From Verrucomicrobiaceae bacterium (GTDB taxonomy: Bacteria > Verrucomicrobiota > Verrucomicrobiia > Verrucomicrobiales > Akkermansiaceae), in the NCBI GenBank assembly GCA_027485995.1, contig JAIXPW010000192.1, forward strand, positions 1 through 64,000: a DNA stretch of 64,000 nucleotides, in the 5' to 3' direction. Made by a program: the position numbers and the translations under genes. This document shows, one piece after another, positions 27,753 to 36,734 of the stretch; position 1 is the stretch's first letter, and every line of letters starts with the position of its first letter. A model generated the notes under the pieces. The model did no database searches. It saw only the letters and a program-made list of their open reading frames with translations, and had not been told where the DNA came from.

Positions 27753-29321
27753 TCAGTGACTGACCGACGACGGCACCACCACGGACTTCCACGAGTTTCC
27801 CAGGGTGACCTCTCCGAACTTGAACGGGGTCTGTCTTGCCTGAAGCGCCACCACATCGAGCGGCACCGAGATTCTCGCGAGCTGGCGTTGGCTGACCAGG
27901 TCCCACACATCCGGCTCGTCCGAGGGGATCGGTTGGTTGAGGTCGAATCCGGCGATCGAAACCTTGTTGCCGAGGCGTGGATTGAACTCGAACTTCGCCA
28001 CCATGTAGAAGGGGCCACTTCCAACGGTGGGTTGATCGGAACGTTCCCAGCCTCCCGGCTCGCGCACGACCCAGCGATTGAGTCCGCTCAACGCGACACC
28101 CAGCATGGTGCTGGGGTCTTTGGAGCTTCGGAAGAAAATGGCGGCCTCGCTCAACTTGCCGTTCTTGTCGCGTTGGATGGAATCCATGCGGTGGAGCGAG
28201 AGGCCGAGGTAAACGGTCTGCGGATGGGTGGGAAGGATCGGTTGAGCCAGTGGCCGGCGAGCCTCGCCCCATCCGAGCATCAGGGAAAGTCCGTCGTGGC
28301 GGTCGAGCTTCCTGAGTGGCTCCAGCGTGGAGAAGTGAAACTCCCCCTTCTTGCCTCCGTTCGAGGACAGTCTCCAGGCTCCCGACCAGCCGTTGCCACA
28401 AGAGAACGGTTTCTCGACCTGCAGATCGGTAGGGAAGGGGTCGCGCGCCAGAATCCGGGGGGCGGCGACTCTCGCCTCCCGATCGGCCTGGGTGGAATAA
28501 TCGCGAATCCACTTCCGGGTGGAGGCGTCAACCCTCTGGTTTTCACCGTTTTTCTCCAGGATCATGGTTTCTCCCACACTGAGAAAGCTGGTGTTCTGTT
28601 GCTCCTTGTCCGCGGTGCCGGCCACTTCCACTTCGCCGTCGAGCACGTGCACTTCCGAGACTCCGCTGGATTCCACCGCCACGCCAAACTCGGTGCCGAG
28701 GTCGATCACGGTGGAGGTCGGGGTTTGCAGGCTGAAGCTGTAAACTCCATCCTCGCAGCGGACGGTGGCATTCCCCTGATGAAGGCGTGCCAGCTTGGAG
28801 CTGATCAGTTCCAGCCTCGCGGGCCCCTGCAGGGCGAGCTTGGCACCGCCGTCGAATTCGATCAGCGCCACGCCGGACTCCAGCTCGAGCATGCCGGCCG
28901 TGAGACGCTTTTCCACCGGCAGCGGGGACTTCGCCTTCCACCGGCACTCACGGCTGTCGGCAATCGTGGCGATTTCCTCAAGTACGATGGAAGCCGTAGC
29001 AGAGTCCGGGGTCTTCTGACGATTGGCGGCCCAGATGCCCAGGACGGACAAAAGCACGACGGCGGCTGCGATCGCCGCACGGGTCCTGTCCATCCCACCT
29101 TTCATGGGGGCATGGGTCTCGCGGATGGGCGAGGCCTCGTCGTTGAGGGCTGCATCGAGCCGAACCGCGCGAAGGTAGCGGGCTCGGTTTTCGGGCGATG
29201 CGAGCAATTCCTCTTGGAGCTGCCCGAACTCGTCTGGCTCCAACTGGCCGAGCAGAAAGCGGTGCAGGCACTCTGGCTCCACAGGGGCGGTGCGATCAGG
29301 ACCTTGGCGATCGGAGTTCAT
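27753..29321 (-). CDS. FecR-domain membrane protein (probable anti-sigma or sigma regulator)
   Basis: 522 residues. An N-terminal cytoplasmic segment (FLLGQLEPDEFGQLQEELLASPENRARYL) is typical of FecR partners of ECF sigma factors. One membrane helix lies at about residues 80-98 (AAIAAAVVLLSVLGIWAAN). The FecR beta domain follows (ALIEFDGGAKLALQGPARLEL, TPTSTVIDLGTEFGVAV, VHVLDGEVEVAG). The remaining 270 residues resemble a LamG-like sandwich. It overlaps the upstream sigma-factor gene by 4 nt (ATGA), so the two are translationally coupled. Such pairs relay surface or periplasmic signals. Its targets may be the neighbouring glycan and PATR genes, which is inference. Confidence 0.88.
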   Translation of the reverse strand: MNSDRQGPDRTAPVEPECLHRFLLGQLEPDEFGQLQEELLASPENRARYLRAVRLDAALNDEASPIRETHAPMKGGMDRTRAAIAAAVVLLSVLGIWAANRQKTPDSATASIVLEEIATIADSRECRWKAKSPLPVEKRLTAGMLELESGVALIEFDGGAKLALQGPARLELISSKLARLHQGNATVRCEDGVYSFSLQTPTSTVIDLGTEFGVAVESSGVSEVHVLDGEVEVAGTADKEQQNTSFLSVGETMILEKNGENQRVDASTRKWIRDYSTQADREARVAAPRILARDPFPTDLQVEKPFSCGNGWSGAWRLSSNGGKKGEFHFSTLEPLRKLDRHDGLSLMLGWGEARRPLAQPILPTHPQTVYLGLSLHRMDSIQRDKNGKLSEAAIFFRSSKDPSTMLGVALSGLNRWVVREPGGWERSDQPTVGSGPFYMVAKFEFNPRLGNKVSIAGFDLNQPIPSDEPDVWDLVSQRQLARISVPLDVVALQARQTPFKFGEVTLGNSWKSVVVPSSVSH

Positions 29322-29908
29322 TGCGGTCGGGAATGGGGATCGGGAGCGCGGAGGGAGAGTTTCCTCACCGCATACAGTTCGGACTCGATGCAGGACTGGA
29401 GCTTGGCGCGCAGCCTGCCGAGGAGCTTGTAGTAGCTGTTCACGCTGCGGGTGGAGTAACCTGCGAGTTCCTTGACCTTTCCGCTCCCGGCATAGGGTGC
29501 GAGGAGCAGCTCCTGATGAGCGGGAGAAAGCTTCCGGAAGCAGATCTTGAGGGCGGACCGCTCCAGGACCAGATGCTCCTCCTCAACTTCAGCCGCCTCG
29601 TCCGCCAGCAAGGCGAGCAATTCCTCGCTGAACACCAGCCGATCACGGGCATAGTTCCGCCGCGCCCGCAGTGCCTCGAATCGCACCACGACCTTCGCCC
29701 ACGGCAGGAAATTCTCATCGGCATCGAGCTGTCCGAGTTTCCTCCACATCACCAGGCTTGCCTCCTGGATCACCTCATCGACCGCGTCCCAGGTCGGCAC
29801 GATCGCCCTCGCATAGGCCCGCAGCGATTGCTCATGATGAACGAACAGGCGGAGAAACCGTCCGTCCTCTCCGTCCTTGTCTTCGTTGCTTGGCGTCGTC
29901 GTCTCCAT
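29318..29908 (-). CDS. ECF RNA polymerase sigma factor (Rhodopirellula/Verrucomicrobium type)
   Basis: 196 residues. Region 2 is RLFVHHEQSLRAYARAIVP... DEVIQEASLVMWRKLGQLD; region 4 is LSPAHQELLLAPYAGSGKV followed by KELAGYSTRSVNSYYKLLGRLRAKL. The motifs match the sigma subfamily common in Planctomycetes and Verrucomicrobia. It is followed by the FecR gene with a 4-nt overlap. Only 14 nt lie upstream before the end of the sialate O-acetylesterase gene, so it may belong to a four-gene run with that esterase and the sulfatase. Confidence 0.92.
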   Translation of the reverse strand: METTTPSNEDKDGEDGRFLRLFVHHEQSLRAYARAIVPTWDAVDEVIQEASLVMWRKLGQLDADENFLPWAKVVVRFEALRARRNYARDRLVFSEELLALLADEAAEVEEEHLVLERSALKICFRKLSPAHQELLLAPYAGSGKVKELAGYSTRSVNSYYKLLGRLRAKLQSCIESELYAVRKLSLRAPDPHSRPQ

Positions 29909-29922
29909 CGGTCTCTGGATGT

Positions 29923-31464
29923 TTACCAGGTATCGGTCCGGAACGGGGAGGCGGGGAGGCCTGCGCCGTTGGTGAGGTTGCAGTCGGGATTGTCGCCGAA
30001 GGCATAGCGGACCGCGACGGGTGCGGACACCTCGGGGCTGGAGACGATGACCTTGTCACCCTCGATCCGTGCCTTGGCCCACACCCATTTCTTGTCCGAC
30101 CCCGCCACGGCGAAGCCTTTCAAGTCGCCGCCTTTTGCGACGAGGCCCTTGTCGGCGTGGGTGAATGAAACCGTGATCTCGTTGCCCTTGACCGTGTGGG
30201 CTCCAGGCAGCGGGCCGGAGAAAGGGATCTTCTGCTCATAGACCTTTGCCTTTGCCCAGAGGGCGAGTCGCGTGCCGACAACCTGTTTGTTCTTGGGATG
30301 GATGTTTTTCTCCTCACCGGAGTCGATGACGATGGCCATGCCGGTATTCGGCATGGCGAGGGTGCGGAGCATGGACTCACGCACGATGGCCCAACTGCTG
30401 GCGGCCCCTGGATCGGCACTGCGCGCCTTGAAGTTCGGGAGCTGCACCCAGGCGAAGGGGAAGTCGCCCTGTCCCCAGCGCTGACGCCAGTCCTTGATGA
30501 GGACGGGCAGTTGCGCGTTGTAGAGGGCGGGATTCGGGCCGCCGGCATTGTTTTCGCCCTGATACCAGATCGCCCCGCGCATCGCGTAGGGGATCAGGGG
30601 CGCGATCATGCCGTTGAAGAGATTGGCCGGGTGGCCTGACTCGAGTCTTGGCGCCACAGGCTGCTTGGGGGCCTGACCGACGGGCTTGCCTTCGGCCTTC
30701 CGCTTTGCGGCGGCGACTTTCCAGACCTCCAATTGCTTCTGGTATCGGGCCATGGCCGCGGCTTCATCGTAGGGAACTTCGACCTTCTTCTTCCATCGTT
30801 CGAGCAAGGGCGCGAACTCCGGCTTCGACTGCTGGACTTCCATGCTGGTCCAGGCCTCGATCGGCGTGCCACCCCAGGAGGAGTTGAAGAGCCCGACCGG
30901 CACTTTCAGCGACTGATGAAGGTCGCGTCCGAAGAAGTAGGCGGTCGCGGAGAACGGCCCGACCGTCTGCGGACTGCACAGCACCCATTTCCCGCCACAG
31001 GTCTCCATCGGGGTGGGCGAGGCCTTGCGTTCCACCGTGAAAAGCCGGATCTGGGGGAAATCCGCCTTGGCGATTTCAGCGGCGGCGTTGTTGGAGGCCC
31101 CGACCGTCATCTGCATGTTCGACTGTCCGGATCCCAGCCACACCTCGCCGACGAGGACATCGGAAATGGTGAGCGTGTTGCTGCCTTTGACGGTCATCGT
31201 GGTGGGTGTCGAGCTGGTGAGCTTGTCGAGCTTCACGCTCCACTTGCCTGCGGCATCGGCCTTGGTGGACTTCGTCTGGCCATCGATGCTGACCGTGACC
31301 GCTTCGCCCGCAGAGGCCCAGCCCCAGACGGGAACGAGGGTGTCGCGCTGCAGGACCATGTGGTCCGAGAACATCGAGGGCAGGCGGACTTCGGCGGAGG
31401 CGAGGCCTGCTGTTAGATAAGAACAGGTGGTTGCAAGGATGGAGATGGAAGTGATGGATTTCAT
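29923..31464 (-). CDS. Secreted sialate O-acetylesterase
   Basis: Start at ATG 31464 (MKSITSISILATTCSYLTAGLASA signal peptide). An N-terminal beta-sandwich (VRLPSMFSDHMVLQRD, VPVWGWASAGEAV) is followed by the SGNH block VWLGSGQSNMQMTVG, then GLFNSSWGGTPIEAW and GAIWYQGENNAGG. This is the complete family layout at a usual 513 residues. It removes acetyl groups from sialic acids or other acetylated sugars in the periplasm. Only 27 nt separate it from the upstream sulfatase and 14 nt from the downstream sigma factor, indicating one operon. Confidence 0.92.
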   Translation of the reverse strand: MKSITSISILATTCSYLTAGLASAEVRLPSMFSDHMVLQRDTLVPVWGWASAGEAVTVSIDGQTKSTKADAAGKWSVKLDKLTSSTPTTMTVKGSNTLTISDVLVGEVWLGSGQSNMQMTVGASNNAAAEIAKADFPQIRLFTVERKASPTPMETCGGKWVLCSPQTVGPFSATAYFFGRDLHQSLKVPVGLFNSSWGGTPIEAWTSMEVQQSKPEFAPLLERWKKKVEVPYDEAAAMARYQKQLEVWKVAAAKRKAEGKPVGQAPKQPVAPRLESGHPANLFNGMIAPLIPYAMRGAIWYQGENNAGGPNPALYNAQLPVLIKDWRQRWGQGDFPFAWVQLPNFKARSADPGAASSWAIVRESMLRTLAMPNTGMAIVIDSGEEKNIHPKNKQVVGTRLALWAKAKVYEQKIPFSGPLPGAHTVKGNEITVSFTHADKGLVAKGGDLKGFAVAGSDKKWVWAKARIEGDKVIVSSPEVSAPVAVRYAFGDNPDCNLTNGAGLPASPFRTDTW

Positions 31465-31491
31465 GTCTAACAAGTGGTTCGGAGCTGAGGC

Positions 31492-32973
31492 TCAGGGCGT
31501 AGCCGGGCGGGTGGATCTTGCAGTCTGCTGCTGGGCCAGCAAGGAGGCGAGTCGTTTCGCGATTTCAGGGCGATCCTTGAACACGTTCCGCTTTTCGCCC
31601 GGGTCGGTGGCGAGATCGAAGAGGCCCGGATTGGCGGGTTGGTTCGGCTTCTTCGGTCCTGCATCCCAGCCGTTGGCGAGGGCGAGGTCCGGGAAGTATT
31701 TCCACTGGCCCTGACGGATCGCGAGGTCGCCCTTGCCGCTCATCATGATGAGGGAGTCACGCTTCAGGGCCTTCGGATCTCCACTCAGAATCGGCAGGAG
31801 ATTGAAGCTGTCCGGAGCGTCTCCTTCGGCAAGCTTCTGCCCGGTCACGGCGGCGGCGGTGGCGCTTAGATCGACGAGGCAGACCAGGTCGTCCGAGGTC
31901 TTTCCCGCTGCGATGTGTCCCGGCCAGCGGGCGATGAAGGGCTCCCGATGTCCGCCTTCCCAGAGTTGTGATTTCTTGCCCCTCCATGGGCCGTTCGGGA
32001 GGTGGTCATTCTCGTTGGTTGGAGTGGCCCCGTTGTCGCTGGAAAAGATGACCAGGGTGTTCTTGGCGAGGTCGAGACGTTCGAGGGCCTTCATGACTTC
32101 GCCGACCGACCAATCGAGTTCGCTCAGCATGTCGGCCCGATTTCCAAGTCCCGTGCTGCCGAGAAATCGCGGATGTGGAATCGTCGGTGGATGCACGTCA
32201 TGAGGCGCGAAGTAGAGGAAGAAGGGCTTCTCCTTGTTGCGTTCGATGAAGCCCACGGCCTCGCGGGTGAAGGTGTCGGCAATGTCCTCGTCCTTCCAGA
32301 ACGCAGCCTTGCCTCCGGACATGAAGCCGATCCGACCTCGCCCGGCGGCCCATTTTCCCAGGCCTTCCGCAGCAGCGCGCTTCGCATCGTAGGTGCAACG
32401 GATCGGATCGGTCGGATCGAGTCCGACCACGCGGTGACCCCGGACATAGACCGTCGGCATCCGGTCATTGGTGGCGGGAAATCCGAAGAACTCGTCGAAG
32501 CCGATTTCCAGCGGACCGGGGGAAAGGTCCTGATTGTAGTCCGGCGTGGAGGTGCCGAATCCGAGGTGCCATTTTCCGACCGCCCCGGTGCGATAGCCGG
32601 CCTTTTTCATGATGCCCGGCAGGGTGGTGGTGCCCACTGGAATCAGCAGCGGAGAGTCTCCGTTTGCGACGCCCTTGTTCAGGCCAACCGCGTCCCTTCT
32701 CCACGAATACCCACCGGTGAGCAGCGAGAAGCGGGTCGGCGTGCAGACGGCGGCGGATGCATGGGCATCGGTGAAACGCATGCCCTCAGCGGCCAGTCGA
32801 TCAAGATTCGGCGTCTTGGTTTTCGTGGCCCCGTAACACCCCAGATCGCCCCAACCGACATCATCGCAGAGGATCACCACGACATTCGGCGGAGCCTGCG
32901 GCTGTGCCCGCGCGACGGTGCCTCCAACGAAGGAAATCGCAAGAAGGATGGGAATCCGGAGAGGGAAGGTCAT
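31492..32973 (-). CDS. Secreted sulfatase (CTPTR motif)
   Basis: Start at ATG 32973 (MTFPLRIPILLAISFVGGTVARA signal); a longer frame upstream lacks a signal. Then PPNVVVILCDDVGWGDLGCYG. The formylglycine cysteine is C77 in CTPTR followed by FSLLTGGYSWR; GKWHLGFG, the PHDVHPP segment and FSSDNGATP complete the site. 493 residues, normal. It is first in the run sulfatase, acetylesterase, sigma, FecR, so desulfation and deacetylation of a glycan seem co-regulated with a signalling pair. Confidence 0.92.
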   Translation of the reverse strand: MTFPLRIPILLAISFVGGTVARAQPQAPPNVVVILCDDVGWGDLGCYGATKTKTPNLDRLAAEGMRFTDAHASAAVCTPTRFSLLTGGYSWRRDAVGLNKGVANGDSPLLIPVGTTTLPGIMKKAGYRTGAVGKWHLGFGTSTPDYNQDLSPGPLEIGFDEFFGFPATNDRMPTVYVRGHRVVGLDPTDPIRCTYDAKRAAAEGLGKWAAGRGRIGFMSGGKAAFWKDEDIADTFTREAVGFIERNKEKPFFLYFAPHDVHPPTIPHPRFLGSTGLGNRADMLSELDWSVGEVMKALERLDLAKNTLVIFSSDNGATPTNENDHLPNGPWRGKKSQLWEGGHREPFIARWPGHIAAGKTSDDLVCLVDLSATAAAVTGQKLAEGDAPDSFNLLPILSGDPKALKRDSLIMMSGKGDLAIRQGQWKYFPDLALANGWDAGPKKPNQPANPGLFDLATDPGEKRNVFKDRPEIAKRLASLLAQQQTARSTRPATP

Positions 32974-33161
32974 GTCGGAAAGGGCGGGCAATACGAGCAT
33001 CGGAGAGGCTGCTGCGATCCAAGACTCCCGACGGAATCGATCCCTGCCGATTAAAATCAAGGCAACGGGACGCATCGGCGAGGTGGACTCACACTTCCCT
33101 TTGCGAAGAGGTCATGAAGAATCACTGGAGTCCCCGGAAAGGCTGTGAAGCGGATCTAGTC

Positions 33162-34754
33162 TCAGACGTCATAGCCAAAGGCCTCACAGAACGGGGCGAG
33201 CTTGTCCTGGAATGGGGCAAGATGTTGCTCATACCGACGCCAGCGTCCGACCGCCTGGGGATGGATCGGTTGGAGGACGTCGGCATGGGTGGGGGACTTG
33301 ATGAGTTTTCCCCGCGCATGCCCGGCCGGATCGTTCTGCGCGGCGTGCCAATCCAGTCCCAGAAAGCTTGTGACCCTGGTGCCCTCCTCGGTGGCATTTC
33401 GAACCACGTCCTCGTAGCGGACCTCGATCCATGGCTGGACGATGATCTCGCGTGTTTTCAGCCAGAGGTTCATCGCGACGGCATACTGCTCCACGGTTTC
33501 CTCCAGGGTCAGCCAATTGACGCTCCAGGGAGTGCGATTGGTCGATTGGAAATAGGCGCTGAGGCAGACATCGCGCGGATCCCGGAGCATGACGATCAAT
33601 CGGGCGGCCGGCAGGGTGCGTGCGAATCTGGGCACGCTCATCGTCAGTCCGGGGTTCTTGTCGAGGGCGATGAGTCCGTCCAAAGGCCTGCCTGCCTCCA
33701 CGGCGAGTTGATGGAAATAACTTCGTCGAAACGAATCCAGGTCCGCTTCGGGGAGAGCCCTGACCCAGTCCTCAAAGGGCATCGTGCCTCCTGTTAGACC
33801 GTGGAGCTGGAGCAGTGCGGTATCAATCGCCGTGGAGTAGATGTCGCTTTCCTCGATGCTCTGGATGGCCGGGTGCGCATCGAGCATCTGCTCCAGAAGG
33901 GTCGTCCCGCTGCGAGGATGCCCCAGCAGAAAGGCATGTCGTGGATGCGCGCCATCATCATGAGCCTCCGCCCATGAGCCCGCTTGAGTCCGATTGAAAT
34001 CCAGGGCGTCGAGATGCCATTGCCACCAGCTCTGGCGTTGGGCGCGGAATCGTTTGACCAGCGCTTGCTGTTGCTCGAGCGCCTTGCCACGGGCAAGCGC
34101 TTGCATGGCTTCATCCGGAAGGTTGAGCGAATCACAAACTGCGGCGAGCGAGTGCGCACTGGCGACGGTGAAGGGCAGGGGGATTCGCGGGTTGGGATGG
34201 GACAGTGGAGTGAGAATCCGTCGCGCTTCTTCAGGATCGCTTTTTCGACACAGCAGGGCCTTCGCCGAGAGGACCTCCGGTAACTGTGGAGCGAGACGTT
34301 CCGCTGCAGCGATGGCTTCCCGCGCCTGAGGCTCCTGACCGAGACGCAGGTGGAGTGCCGTTTCGCGAGCCAACCCGACGGCACGAACTTCCGCTTGGGG
34401 AAAACGACCAAGCAGGGAAAAGGTTTCCAGCGCCGGGCCATATTCATGCAGCTTCTGGAGCTCCTCGCCAAACTGGTCGATGAGCGCAGGCTCCTGTCGG
34501 ACCAGATCCCGGATGACCGCCACGAGTTTCCCGAACTGATCCATGCGACGCAGCTTCCGGCAGCATTGAAGGAGTCCTAACAGAATTCCCGGATGACCTG
34601 GATGACGCCGCGCCGCTTCCTCATAGAAAGCGATCGCGGACTCGTGATTCCCGGCGAGCTGGTTTTCCTGCGCATTCTGCCTGAGCGCCTCGTCGGAGAG
34701 GCTGGCGATGTCTCGCGATGGATCTTCAGGCACAGATCGACGTTCCATGAGCAT
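33162..34754 (-). CDS. TPR-containing sulfotransferase
   Basis: Start uncertain: ATG 34754 or 34748 (MERRSVPED) are preferable to a GTG at 34778. The N-terminal half contains TPR-like helices (NQLAGNHESAIAFYEEAARRHPGHPGILLGLL). The C-terminal half is a PAPS-dependent sulfotransferase with the 5'-phosphosulfate loop LLGHPRSGTTLLEQ and the 3'-phosphate block RLIVMLRDPRDVCLSAYFQ. It would transfer sulfate to a sugar or protein acceptor. No signal peptide is seen, so it should be cytoplasmic. A sulfate-adding enzyme beside several sulfate-removing ones is noteworthy. It has its own 188-nt upstream gap from the sulfatase. Confidence 0.85.
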   Translation of the reverse strand: MLMERRSVPEDPSRDIASLSDEALRQNAQENQLAGNHESAIAFYEEAARRHPGHPGILLGLLQCCRKLRRMDQFGKLVAVIRDLVRQEPALIDQFGEELQKLHEYGPALETFSLLGRFPQAEVRAVGLARETALHLRLGQEPQAREAIAAAERLAPQLPEVLSAKALLCRKSDPEEARRILTPLSHPNPRIPLPFTVASAHSLAAVCDSLNLPDEAMQALARGKALEQQQALVKRFRAQRQSWWQWHLDALDFNRTQAGSWAEAHDDGAHPRHAFLLGHPRSGTTLLEQMLDAHPAIQSIEESDIYSTAIDTALLQLHGLTGGTMPFEDWVRALPEADLDSFRRSYFHQLAVEAGRPLDGLIALDKNPGLTMSVPRFARTLPAARLIVMLRDPRDVCLSAYFQSTNRTPWSVNWLTLEETVEQYAVAMNLWLKTREIIVQPWIEVRYEDVVRNATEEGTRVTSFLGLDWHAAQNDPAGHARGKLIKSPTHADVLQPIHPQAVGRWRRYEQHLAPFQDKLAPFCEAFGYDV

Positions 34755-34849
34755 CAAGTTGTGGGCGAAGGAACCCACCTTGCAAGCACCTTCCGGATCT
34801 CCATGTCAGCCGTTCCGCTGCGGCCACGTTCTTGAGGCAGGTCCGGGAC

Positions 34850-36148
34850 TCAGGAAATCTCCGTCTCCGGGCCGGGAGGCTTGCCGATCGCCTGGATGGG
34901 CTGCCTTTCCACCACGCGGATCAGCCCGAGATAGGCAACCGTCCCGAACAGATAAAGCACGGCCGTCGCGAGAAAAACCTGCCAGTAGGGGAGTTCGTGG
35001 GCCCGCAGGATCTGGAAGGTCCTTGCGGCCAGCCACCAGGCACCACTCCAGATCGCGCCGCTGCATGCGCTGACGAGTTCGCGGTTGCGTTCGCCGACAT
35101 AACTCATCGTCAGCTCGCTGGTGGACGGCCCCGCCATGCTCATCAGGGGTTGTCGCAGGATGAAGCAGGTGACCGCCAGAGGAAGGGCCCAGGCCGCCGT
35201 CTTCTGGAGCTCGGTTAGTCCCATCAAGGCCAGCAGGACGACCGCAATCGTTTGCACCCCGAGAATGGCCCCGCGCCAGCCGAAGCGGCGCTTCACCTCC
35301 GGCACCAGCAGTCCGGCGAAAAGCACCAGCACGTTGCTGATGGAACCAAAGGCGGAGTAGTCGCGCGAACTCACCTCGTGGACATGACTGAAAAACAGGT
35401 TCAGGAACTGGATGCTCAACCCGGCCCCGGTGGCGATGCACAGCGTCGGCAGCAGGGAAAGCAGCAGCCTTGGCCAATCCTCGCGATGCACGTGGAGCCA
35501 ATGCCCGTGGCTGGATTTCTCCGGCACCGGATCCGGCAGCTTGAAGTAGAACAAGGGAGCCGCAAATGCCGCCAGAGTCAGCAGCAGCAGCGTCGAATGC
35601 TCGTCGAACACCACCTGCATCCCGCCGATCCGCAGGGACCCGATCGCCTGGAGCACGGTTGAAAGCACCCCGCCGCAAATGCTGGCCGCCGCCCAGGTGG
35701 CGAATTGCAGGCTCAGCGCCTCGCTTGCCTGGCCTTCCGGCGTCAGGCGCAGCGTCATTGGCAGGCTGGCCACGTTCAGCAGGAGACCGGAAAACCCCAT
35801 CAGCAGGAAGGAAATCGAGGCCGCATGCATCCAGCCGAGCCGCACCGTTTCGAGCGCCGCCAGCGCCGCGATGGGAAACAGGATCGCCCCCCACAACAAG
35901 GGACGTCGCAAGGGCTTTCCACGCAGCCACAGCCCCGCCGGAATGGCCAGGAACAGCGTCGCCACAAAGCGCTGCGAGCCCAGCGCCGCGATCTCCGGAT
36001 CCTCCAGTCCCCGTTCCTTCAGGTAGAGGTTCAGCAGCAGGAACTGCGCGGAATTGATCAGGTTGATCAGGAACTGCCCGGCAGTGAAAAGATAGACCGC
36101 CCGCGGCAACGAGCAGTATTTCTCCAACCAGGCAGGCACACGAACCAT
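34850..36148 (-). CDS. Major facilitator superfamily transporter
   Basis: Start at ATG 36148 (MVRVPAWLEKYCSLPRAVYLF); the longer frame upstream covers a hairpin repeat and is unlikely to be translated. About 432 residues with 10-12 hydrophobic segments (AVYLFTAGQFLINLINSAQF, SISFLLMGFSGLLLNVASL, VLVLFAGLLVPEV and others) and a central polar loop. The RFVATLFLAIPAGLWLRGKPLRR stretch resembles the MFS loop 2-3 signature. The substrate is unknown. It lies on the same strand as the sulfotransferase gene 96 nt downstream and could share its transcript. Confidence 0.8.
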   Translation of the reverse strand: MVRVPAWLEKYCSLPRAVYLFTAGQFLINLINSAQFLLLNLYLKERGLEDPEIAALGSQRFVATLFLAIPAGLWLRGKPLRRPLLWGAILFPIAALAALETVRLGWMHAASISFLLMGFSGLLLNVASLPMTLRLTPEGQASEALSLQFATWAAASICGGVLSTVLQAIGSLRIGGMQVVFDEHSTLLLLTLAAFAAPLFYFKLPDPVPEKSSHGHWLHVHREDWPRLLLSLLPTLCIATGAGLSIQFLNLFFSHVHEVSSRDYSAFGSISNVLVLFAGLLVPEVKRRFGWRGAILGVQTIAVVLLALMGLTELQKTAAWALPLAVTCFILRQPLMSMAGPSTSELTMSYVGERNRELVSACSGAIWSGAWWLAARTFQILRAHELPYWQVFLATAVLYLFGTVAYLGLIRVVERQPIQAIGKPPGPETEIS

Positions 36149-36208
36149 GACGCCGCTGTGATGACCGCCCCGCGACCGCGAAGCAAGCGGCGATCTTCCC
36201 TCACCGGA

Positions 36209-36230
36209 GTGGCGACATTCCTGTCGCCAC
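36209..36230. repeat. Hairpin element with GGAA loop (minus strand)
   Basis: The minus strand reads GTGGCGACA-GGAA-TGTCGCCAC, a perfect 9-bp stem. It resembles in design the GGA-loop hairpins at 15695 and in the tandem array at 37217-37489 but has a different stem sequence. It lies just upstream of the MFS gene. Confidence 0.6.
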
Positions 36231-36734
36231 AACCCACCCATCATCCCCAGCCCCTACCTCCCAAAAACCACTTTCCACCACCCACTGGGAAAACATCGCC
36301 GAACCCGTCTGGTATTGGACTAAGCCCAGTAGTTCACCCCTCAGCCGCATCACGCGCATTTCGGCACTGTAGGAGGACTTTGATTCCGATCATGGGGCGA
36401 GTCTCTGATCAACAGCGAGCTTCAAACCCAAAAACTCATCATCCTCCTCGACTGACAGCTCCCTTTGTTCACCCAGGGACAGGTGTGAGGTGCGCTCATG
36501 GCTGAATGTTGCCCGATGGCCACAAGGCAAAGTCAGAGAGGCCCCATCGGGAAATTGAATCAAATGTTAACCCAACAAATAAACATTATGATAAACCAAA
36601 TAGATCAAAAGGCTTTGCCTTGAAACAGCGCTCCGCGTTCGTTGCGAAGTCGAACTGCGAGGACTTGACAGCAATCCTGAGGTGATCAGGTGCGAAGGTG
36701 GGAACAGGAATTGACCCGCTTCCCGCGATGGATC
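36231..36734. other. Gene-free region upstream of the YkgJ-type gene
   Basis: About 500 nt with no convincing gene. It contains an imperfect hairpin near 36513-36555 (CCCGATGG ... CCATCGGG). An AT-rich block follows at about 36555-36615 (AAATGTTAACCCAACAAATA and onward) that contrasts with the GC-rich surroundings. It could be a promoter or leader for the downstream gene, or a remnant of inserted DNA. No riboswitch class was recognised. Confidence 0.4.

Noticed and set aside
27744-29432. 562-codon plus-strand frame opposite FecR
   Set aside because: Antisense shadow; FecR motifs and the coupled sigma factor are on the minus strand.
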